From: Chloroflexota bacterium
Lineage (GTDB): Bacteria > Chloroflexota > Chloroflexia > QHBQ01 > JADMIH01
Length of the DNA stretch: 64,000 bases
Assembly: GCA_015478675.1 (NCBI GenBank)
Contig: JADMIH010000002.1
Span: 1-64,000 of the forward strand
Direction: 5' to 3'
Shown: positions 58,465-64,000 of the stretch, in pieces
How the letters are laid out: each line of letters opens with the position of its first letter
Position numbering within the stretch: position 1 is the first letter of the stretch
The notes under the pieces: generated by a model
The model's input: the letters and a program-made list of their open reading frames with translations, nothing else
What the model was told of the DNA's origin: nothing
Databases searched by the model: none
Program-made: the position numbers and the translations under genes

Positions 58465-59898
58465 TTACCGGCTGCCGCCATTGAGGCCGAGCAGGTTGAA
58501 GGGGTCAACGAAGCCCTGGCCGGGGCGCTGCACCTGAAAGTGGAGGTGCGGGCCGGTCGAGCAGCCGGTCGAGCCCATGAGGCCGACGATCTGCCCAGGC
58601 ACGACGTGGTCGCCTACCTCCACTCGCTCCGAGCCAACGACGGTGTGCCCGTACTTGATGGTGTACGACCCTGACTGGATCACGATCACCCAGCCCAGGT
58701 TCGTGCGAGGCTCCTCAGCGCCTGGGAAGGTGCAATGCACTCCCTGAGACACGCCCACGTATGTAACCGTGCCTTCCGTCACGGCGTACAGCGGCGAGCC
58801 TCTGCGGTCGGCGAAGTCCACGCCGGCGTGGAACCAGGGGCGGCCAGGTGGGCAGTCGTATCCTGAGATTTCGGGGAAGGCAGTGCAGCCGAAGTCCTGG
58901 CTGATATACGTGCCTCGGCGCACGGGCCAGCCCTGGAAGCTGCCATCTATTACCGGCGTTCGCCTGACCAGAGGCTCTTGCCAGACGGCTCCGCCCTGAT
59001 CTCGACTGGTGACCGGACCGGATGTGTTGTCCCGGCAATGCGGATCGGCGGCTGGTCTGAACCAGACTATGTTCTCCGCGCTGCCGGCGTCATAGCGCAA
59101 GTCAGGATTACTCAGGTCGGGCGCAAACCCCACAGCTAGCCCTCTTCCCGAAGGAGCTTCCAGTGACATGTGGAGCACGCGGGTCTGGCCGCCGTGCAAG
59201 ATGGCCCAGTCGTCCTGCCACACTGCTCCGGCAGCCTCTCCGGCGCGTTTTGTATACCCCCACCTGCCCGACAGCACCTCGCCCGACTGAGTGGCGACTT
59301 CACGCATTATGGTGCGGAGCGGCCAGGTGACCGTGAGCGTCTGACCGCCTTCATTGGCTACTTCGAACGTCCACACATGGGCCACCATTCCCTGAGGTCC
59401 GGGAGTGGGGAGAGGTGCGGAGGTGGTGTAGCCTGTGAGGGTCATCCGCAGAGGGCCCATGCGCACGTTTTGGTCCATATAGAACGTCGTGGTGGTGTGA
59501 GAGTCCGGCATCATCTGCAGGCCGTAAGGTGTGGCCGTAGGGAGTGGTGTTGTGCATTCCAGCACCGGCTCCGGAGTGGGAGTGCCCGGACCAACGGTCG
59601 GCCCTGGATACGGTTCTAGCCAGCACTGTGTCGGCACGGGCGAAGGAGTAGGGCAGTTCCAGTAGGCGTTGTATAGGCCCATCTCGGTGGAGTCGGGCAG
59701 GTCAGAACCGGCGCGACACGCCAGCAGCACGGCAGATGCGAAGCAAAGAAACGCCGTGAGGTAAGCTGCGCGCACACTTTTATACTCACGCACCGCGGCA
59801 AAGTGCTTGCGCTCGCTGCTGTCTGAATTTGACGATACTTCGCCGGGTGTGTTTGACCTCGTCATACTCTTCGCCCTATGAGTGTTCATAGTTGTCAT
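58465..59898 (-). CDS. M23 family peptidase lipoprotein
   Basis: About 477 residues from the ATG at 59898; the coding frame extends upstream to 59997 over the previous gene's end, and 59889 and 59865 are alternative starts. A lipoprotein-type signal ends in AVLLAC. C-terminal M23 domain: HAGVDFAD and GPHLHFQV carry the zinc His/Asp residues. Such enzymes cut peptidoglycan so the transfer channel can pass, comparable to VirB1. Confidence 0.88.
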   Translation of the reverse strand: MTTMNTHRAKSMTRSNTPGEVSSNSDSSERKHFAAVREYKSVRAAYLTAFLCFASAVLLACRAGSDLPDSTEMGLYNAYWNCPTPSPVPTQCWLEPYPGPTVGPGTPTPEPVLECTTPLPTATPYGLQMMPDSHTTTTFYMDQNVRMGPLRMTLTGYTTSAPLPTPGPQGMVAHVWTFEVANEGGQTLTVTWPLRTIMREVATQSGEVLSGRWGYTKRAGEAAGAVWQDDWAILHGGQTRVLHMSLEAPSGRGLAVGFAPDLSNPDLRYDAGSAENIVWFRPAADPHCRDNTSGPVTSRDQGGAVWQEPLVRRTPVIDGSFQGWPVRRGTYISQDFGCTAFPEISGYDCPPGRPWFHAGVDFADRRGSPLYAVTEGTVTYVGVSQGVHCTFPGAEEPRTNLGWVIVIQSGSYTIKYGHTVVGSERVEVGDHVVPGQIVGLMGSTGCSTGPHLHFQVQRPGQGFVDPFNLLGLNGGSR

Positions 59899-59903
59899 GG
59901 TTG

Positions 59904-61868
59904 TTATGGTTGGTTGTTGGCCGAAATCAGCGTGTACGGCCATATGGCACCGAAGAAGGCTTCTTTGCTTGCCCCTTTCTCCATCCAGATCAGCCATGCA
60001 GCTCCTGTGCTGTCCAGCGCCCCAGCGCCCTGCAACTGGTTCATAGCTTCGTACTGAGTAGGTGGGAAGGCTCGGAGGGGCGTGGTTTGCCCGAACTGTG
60101 GCCCTACTGCGCCATCCCAGGCGCTGCCGGGCGCATCGGGTAGAGAGTAGGCATAGGCGGCGAAGTATTGTCTTATGCCGCCAACAGCCGGCGGAGCAGT
60201 GCCGTACCTGTAAACCACGAATACCCTGCTGCGTTCTGGCACCCAGAATGGCTGGGGCAGATGCACCTTCGGCGCAATTGTCGTGGCATCGGGTTGCAAT
60301 CCTGGAGCGAGGACACCCTGTTCAGTGCCCTCGCTGTACCCTTCTTCCGGGGTAGTGGTTGGTTCTGGTTCTCCAGGGACCGGTGGGAAGTAGGCGAAGG
60401 TGTCCTCGTCTGTCCAGTGAGGCCCGGCGGGTGTGTCCGCGTCCGGGGTATAAACAAAGCAGATGCGCCCCGTGGAATAGATGCTCCAGAAGGCGTACAC
60501 AAATGCACGACCCTGATACCGAAACGCCAGGGCGCGCAGCGACGACGGCCAATAGTCGAGTATACCCAGCCTGGCGTTCATGGCGTCGCTGTTCGCTAAC
60601 TCCACTGGCTGATGCCATCCCTGCCATTGCCCATCATCCCCGGTATCGCTGTAAGTGGCGTACACATTGCTGCCATCATCGAAGATTAGAAAAGCCCGGT
60701 AACCCCCACCCTGCGAGCCTGGCAGTTGCAGGAACGCGAAGTCGCTCTCGAACTGGCGTCCGGACGTCATCCTTGGAGGGGATACATTGGTCCATTCTCC
60801 TTGCGGCGAGCGGCGGAAAACGCGCACGAACGAGTCCGGCACCTCCGGCCTATCTGCGTTCCCGCCTGTCCACGCAGCCAGCAGCGCACCGTCGGGTGCG
60901 GCTTTCAAGCGCACGTTGTTGCACCAGCTCGGGCTTGCATCACCTATGCGGAGGGGCTCTGACCATCCTCCATTCCCATCTCCGGAGCGCCTGTAGAGCG
61001 CATCAGTGAGACTGGTGCCGGCGCGCCTGTCGCAGTAGAGTGCGTGTACATCTCCGTTGGGCGTGATGGCAACAGCCGAATCCAGATAGGTGGTCTTGAA
61101 CCCGATCTTCGATTCCAGGACATTCACCGATCGGGCATCGGAAAGGGTGTGGGTCTTCGGATCCATCCGTCGCAGGTAGACTCTGTGCTCGGCGTCCGTT
61201 GCCTGGTTGGTGTTGTCTTGCGACCAGATAAAGGAAGGCGCGCCCGTTACAGGATCTATCGCGGGCTGGCCGACGCCGGCGTTACCGGACATCGACGCGA
61301 GAGCCCGCCCTTCTGAAGTGCCACTGCCTCCCGAGGGCATCGGCGTGTTGATCGGGAAGGTTGGGAAGACGGGCGGGGGAATCGTGGGCCGCGGGGTGAG
61401 GGTGGGCTGGCCGGGAGCGGCAGTACACGTTATGGCTGGTGGTGGCCAGGCCGGCGGCTCGGTGGGCTGCCTCGGAACCAGGGTGGGATACGAACCACCG
61501 GAAGGTCGCGTTGGAACAGGAGTGTTGGTGGGGCGGGGAGGTATCCAGGTGCCGGTGGGCGTTGCGGTGCCTGTGGGCACGGTGTATTGCTGCGAGCCGT
61601 AGGGAAAGCAGTTGCACCTACACGCAGTGGCTGTGGCGATAGCTGCTTGCTCGCTCATCATCCCGCCCGTGCAGCCAGCCAGAATAGCCTGTAAGGCAAG
61701 TAATCCAAGGATCATTGGTAACCAAGTCACGGAGAACGCCGGCATACGGCGGGATGGCCTGCCTCCCTGGGAAGGCCGAGGTACGACACGATCAACAGAA
61801 TGGTCGGCGAAATCGGCCTGGCACGTTATTTTATCTACTGTATCTGGTGTGTCGGGTGTATCTGCCAT
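59904..61868 (-). CDS. Lipoprotein with beta-propeller-like domain
   Basis: 654 residues. Membrane-anchor segment ending in the lipobox LAGC (ILGLLALQAILAGC), a Pro/Thr-rich linker (TPRPTIPPPVFPTFP), then repeats typical of sialidase or BNR-type propellers (AVAITPNGDVHALYCD, APDGALLAAWTGGN, DDGSNVYATYSDTGDDGQWQGWHQPV). First gene of transfer operon C. Possible role in recipient cell recognition by binding surface sugars; that is inference. Confidence 0.72.
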   Translation of the reverse strand: MADTPDTPDTVDKITCQADFADHSVDRVVPRPSQGGRPSRRMPAFSVTWLPMILGLLALQAILAGCTGGMMSEQAAIATATACRCNCFPYGSQQYTVPTGTATPTGTWIPPRPTNTPVPTRPSGGSYPTLVPRQPTEPPAWPPPAITCTAAPGQPTLTPRPTIPPPVFPTFPINTPMPSGGSGTSEGRALASMSGNAGVGQPAIDPVTGAPSFIWSQDNTNQATDAEHRVYLRRMDPKTHTLSDARSVNVLESKIGFKTTYLDSAVAITPNGDVHALYCDRRAGTSLTDALYRRSGDGNGGWSEPLRIGDASPSWCNNVRLKAAPDGALLAAWTGGNADRPEVPDSFVRVFRRSPQGEWTNVSPPRMTSGRQFESDFAFLQLPGSQGGGYRAFLIFDDGSNVYATYSDTGDDGQWQGWHQPVELANSDAMNARLGILDYWPSSLRALAFRYQGRAFVYAFWSIYSTGRICFVYTPDADTPAGPHWTDEDTFAYFPPVPGEPEPTTTPEEGYSEGTEQGVLAPGLQPDATTIAPKVHLPQPFWVPERSRVFVVYRYGTAPPAVGGIRQYFAAYAYSLPDAPGSAWDGAVGPQFGQTTPLRAFPPTQYEAMNQLQGAGALDSTGAAWLIWMEKGASKEAFFGAIWPYTLISANNQP

Positions 61869-62039
61869 GCTTCGCTTTCATCAACTCCAACTCTAAACTC
61901 CGGTCAGATATGCCTGATAGCCCTGCTGGTATGGCTCGAATGACTATGTGAAAGACCTGTCATGATCCGTAGATCCGCAGTAAAGACTCGACGGGTGCAG
62001 GCGAAACCAGGCCGCCATCGGCGCAATGCCGCTGAGCCA

Positions 62040-62073
62040 AGCCTAGCATCGGGAGCGTCACGCGCTCGTCACA
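62040..62073 (-). promoter_or_regulatory. SARP-type promoter of transfer operon C
   Basis: Minus strand: GTGACG, 5 bp, GTGACG (19-bp core 62055-62073), 10 bp, TAGGCT (62045-62040). Same spacing as the other three sites. Confidence 0.75.
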
Positions 62074-62152
62074 CATCTAATGTAAAACCCGGAAGTTCAA
62101 CTGCAGTTTGGTGATTTCCGGCCGCGAGCACAGACCAGAACTACGGCATACT

Positions 62153-62188
62153 TGATATTTGACAAATGGTATCATTATCTGATAGAAT
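62153..62188 (+). promoter_or_regulatory. Promoter/operator of the 62304 gene
   Basis: TTGACA (62159-62164), 18 bp, TAGAAT (62183-62188), with the palindrome TGATAT-N10-GTATCA (62153-62174; one change from the other two copies) covering the -35. Confidence 0.78.
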
Positions 62189-62303
62189 GCAGTGCATAGG
62201 GAAGAGTACGCAGGCGCGGCCGCCGGGTAGATTAGGACGCGCCTTGAGCAAAATCGTAATCTGCGGATCAGGACTGGATTACGGGGGTCAGGAGGTAAGC
62301 ACC

Positions 62304-63518
62304 ATGAGCGCAGGCAGCAGTATCAGAGACGAGATTGAACGCTCCACAGAGGGCTTGCCCCTGCTCGGGTATACAGTGCAGTGGAGCCTGCGGGGGTTGC
62401 AGGTAGAGCACGACGATCTGGTCAAGGCATTAACGGAGATCGGCTTCCAAGGATACACGCCGGATCCGCCCACGCCTCGAAAGGCACTGCGTAGAGCGAT
62501 AGAAAGCTGGGTCCTGAGGCGCGCTCAGGCAGGGCAGGGGGCAGGCTTATCAGGACGGGACGTCGAGGGTGACGAGGAAGGCGAAGTCAGGGGAGAAGGA
62601 GAGGAAGGAGGGACAGGAACCCACACTTCAGGGCAGCGTAGGCAGGTGCTGGTGCGCACCATCAACAGGCGGGATAGTGAGTACCTCGTGTTCGCGCTGG
62701 TGCTTGAGGAAGCGGATTTGCGCTCCCTTGGCCTATCTTACGGCACCGACTTGCGGGTGCTACTCCGCAAGTCAGACCTGTCAATCGCCATCACCACTAC
62801 GCCGAGGGGGCGTGTAAGCGGCGATACAACCCCGCCCATCGCCGCCGGGCTGCCCGAATACTGGGCGCGTTACCGCAGCCTGCACACGGCTTCGGACCTG
62901 TCACGGGTCGTCTGCGACATTGTACGTGGCATGGGAGCCATCTCATTGCGAGCCGGTGGCGGTACATATTTCGTCCCTCCATCTGCTGTCGGCAGTCTGG
63001 ATCGGCTGCGTACCCTGGTCAGCAATCTGGAAGACCTGAACTTCAAGAGAAGAGGCGGGTCGCGAGCACGCAAGGCACGAGAGGCACAAGGGGCACGGGA
63101 GAGCAATAGCTTTCTGCTGAGTCTCGGCGTCCCGGACGCGAAGTTTGCGAGGCGCAGCCTGGCCAGGGCCGCTCATACCAGTTTCATGGATGAGTTGGCC
63201 GTTATGCAGACAGACTTGCAGCGCTTCATCGTGGCCCCCGCGGGCACCGTCAAGCCGAAAACCGTTTCCGAGCGGCTCCTGCAATACAAGGAAATCTATG
63301 CTCGTGCCGAGATGTATGCAACGCTCCTCGACATGCAGAAAGACCAGATCACAAGCGCGGTGCATCGGTTGGAAGCGCAGGCACAGGCGATCGTAATGGC
63401 AGTATCAGCCCCTGACCCGAGCGAGGTTGAGAGTAATGAAGGCAGCCCAGGAAGCGAAGAGAGTACGGCGAAGGATGCGCCTACACCACGGCATGCCGGG
63501 CAATACAAAAGGCCCTAA
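62304..63518 (+). CDS. Unknown element protein, possible DUF6744 type
   Basis: 404 residues from the ATG at 62304 (CAGGAGGT 8 nt upstream). N-terminal domain (YTVQWSLRGLQVEHDDLVKALTEIGF, PRKALRRAIESWVLRRA), a middle region (VRTINRRDSEYLVFALVLEE, ISLRAGGGTYFVPP), then a helical C-terminal part (AAHTSFMDELAVMQTDLQRFI, RAEMYATLLDMQKDQI). I think this matches proteins annotated DUF6744 in phages and plasmids, but I cannot check. Shares the TGATAC operator with the MoxR and small-protein operons. Confidence 0.6.
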   Translation: MSAGSSIRDEIERSTEGLPLLGYTVQWSLRGLQVEHDDLVKALTEIGFQGYTPDPPTPRKALRRAIESWVLRRAQAGQGAGLSGRDVEGDEEGEVRGEGEEGGTGTHTSGQRRQVLVRTINRRDSEYLVFALVLEEADLRSLGLSYGTDLRVLLRKSDLSIAITTTPRGRVSGDTTPPIAAGLPEYWARYRSLHTASDLSRVVCDIVRGMGAISLRAGGGTYFVPPSAVGSLDRLRTLVSNLEDLNFKRRGGSRARKAREAQGARESNSFLLSLGVPDAKFARRSLARAAHTSFMDELAVMQTDLQRFIVAPAGTVKPKTVSERLLQYKEIYARAEMYATLLDMQKDQITSAVHRLEAQAQAIVMAVSAPDPSEVESNEGSPGSEESTAKDAPTPRHAGQYKRP

Positions 63519-63607
63519 CTAACCCGAAAGTCAATCAGAGCCTTTGTGTCTCCAGGGGCTGTTACACCTCTGAAGTGAGCTTATGTTACCAGATCCCTGC
63601 GGCCTTG

Positions 63608-64000
63608 TCAAGAACCTGAAGATACGAGAATTGCGCTTTTATCAAGTTCTTCGGGCAAAGCATGTGATCGAGCGCGGCGGGCGCTGTCGCCATAAACGCA
63701 GGTGAGCATACCACCCAATTCTATGCGTACAAAGTCGGCACCGGTAACACGTGTGGCTATGTGAGCGTACCCGGCTCCTTCCTCTCGTCCCTGCCCTAAC
63801 TGGGCCAATACCCAGATGGTGGCCTCACGGGCACGTTCGCGTCCCTCCTCGCCCTTCCAGTAGCTTTTCAGTGTCGGTAAGGGAACCTGCCACGGGCGCA
63901 CATCGCGGAATATATCGGCCAGCGCCCAGTAGAGGCTCCGTTGTATACCTCCTGCAACATACCGGCCAGTCCAAAGCGCCTGAGGAGTTCCTTGTTGAAT
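63608..64000 (-). CDS. C-terminal part of a gene that leaves the window
   Basis: 131 residues, open to the window edge. RSLYWALADIFRDVRPWQVPLPTLKSYWKG and REATIWVLAQLGQGREEGAG look globular. There is slight resemblance to RuvC-like nucleases (VPLPTLKSYW in the place of their IKK..tG segment), not enough for a call. Confidence 0.5.
   Translation of the reverse strand: MQQGTPQALWTGRYVAGGIQRSLYWALADIFRDVRPWQVPLPTLKSYWKGEEGRERAREATIWVLAQLGQGREEGAGYAHIATRVTGADFVRIELGGMLTCVYGDSARRARSHALPEELDKSAILVSSGS

Noticed and set aside
1..64000. CRISPR arrays, tRNA or rRNA genes
   Set aside because: No repeat-spacer pattern or tRNA cloverleaf was noticed; short repeats seen are in-frame coding repeats or the 12-bp array.

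Overview
The window is a Gram-positive-style conjugative element, either a large plasmid or an integrated element, with a block of accessory genes in its middle. Gene style suggests Chloroflexota, perhaps Ktedonobacteria: SARP and NarL-type regulators, a long DesK-type kinase, DUF885, IS630 and IS605 elements, and a transfer apparatus without outer-membrane components. This assignment is an inference from gene content only. No rRNA, tRNA or CRISPR array was seen.

Layout. Positions 591-7583 (minus strand) carry transfer operon A: a VirD4/TraG-type coupling ATPase, a methyltransferase-fold protein without its catalytic motif, and a replication-relaxation family protein. A four-copy 12-bp repeat lies just beyond it. 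Positions 8041-15826 (minus) look like a ComQ-ComX-ComP-type prenyl-peptide signalling locus: two near-duplicate response regulators, an MFS exporter, a 27-codon ORF, a ComX-like peptide, an isoprenoid-synthase-fold ComQ-like protein and a large PDZ-containing histidine kinase. Positions 16321-22591 hold an APH-family kinase, a second two-component pair, a cytochrome P450 and a DUF885 hydrolase. Positions 22629-35828 hold a MerR-like protein, a MoxR/VWA/SprT operon, an XPB-like helicase and a divergent operon of small acidic unknown proteins. An IS630 element, itself disrupted by a second IS, interrupts that operon. Positions 36239-39316 encode a DnaA paralogue and a SARP regulator. Positions 39324-47428 (minus) are transfer operon B: rhodanese, degenerate coupling ATPase, VirB4, PrgI-like and pilin-like proteins. 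Positions 47672-61868 (minus) are transfer operon C: GT39-like, sortase-like, SdrB-like, VirB6-like, CnaB-like, M23 and beta-propeller proteins, interrupted by an IS605-type element. An unknown protein (62304-63518) and the end of another gene finish the window.

Two regulatory circuits can be read directly from the DNA. First, transfer operons A, B and C and the dnaA-SARP operon each start with two GTGAC half-sites 11 bp apart. The second half-site hexamer is always 10 bp from a TAnnnT -10 box. This is the architecture expected of SARP activators, and a SARP gene lies in one of the four operons, so it may control conjugation and itself. Second, three other transcription units (MoxR/VWA/SprT, the small-protein operon and the 62304 gene) share a 22-bp palindrome, TGATAC-N10-GTATCA, laid over a TTGACA -35 box, so a common repressor is likely. 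The third main point is that the rhodanese gene has an in-frame UGA where the family has a second cysteine. Good rhodanese sequence continues past it and a hairpin follows, so it is a candidate selenoprotein.
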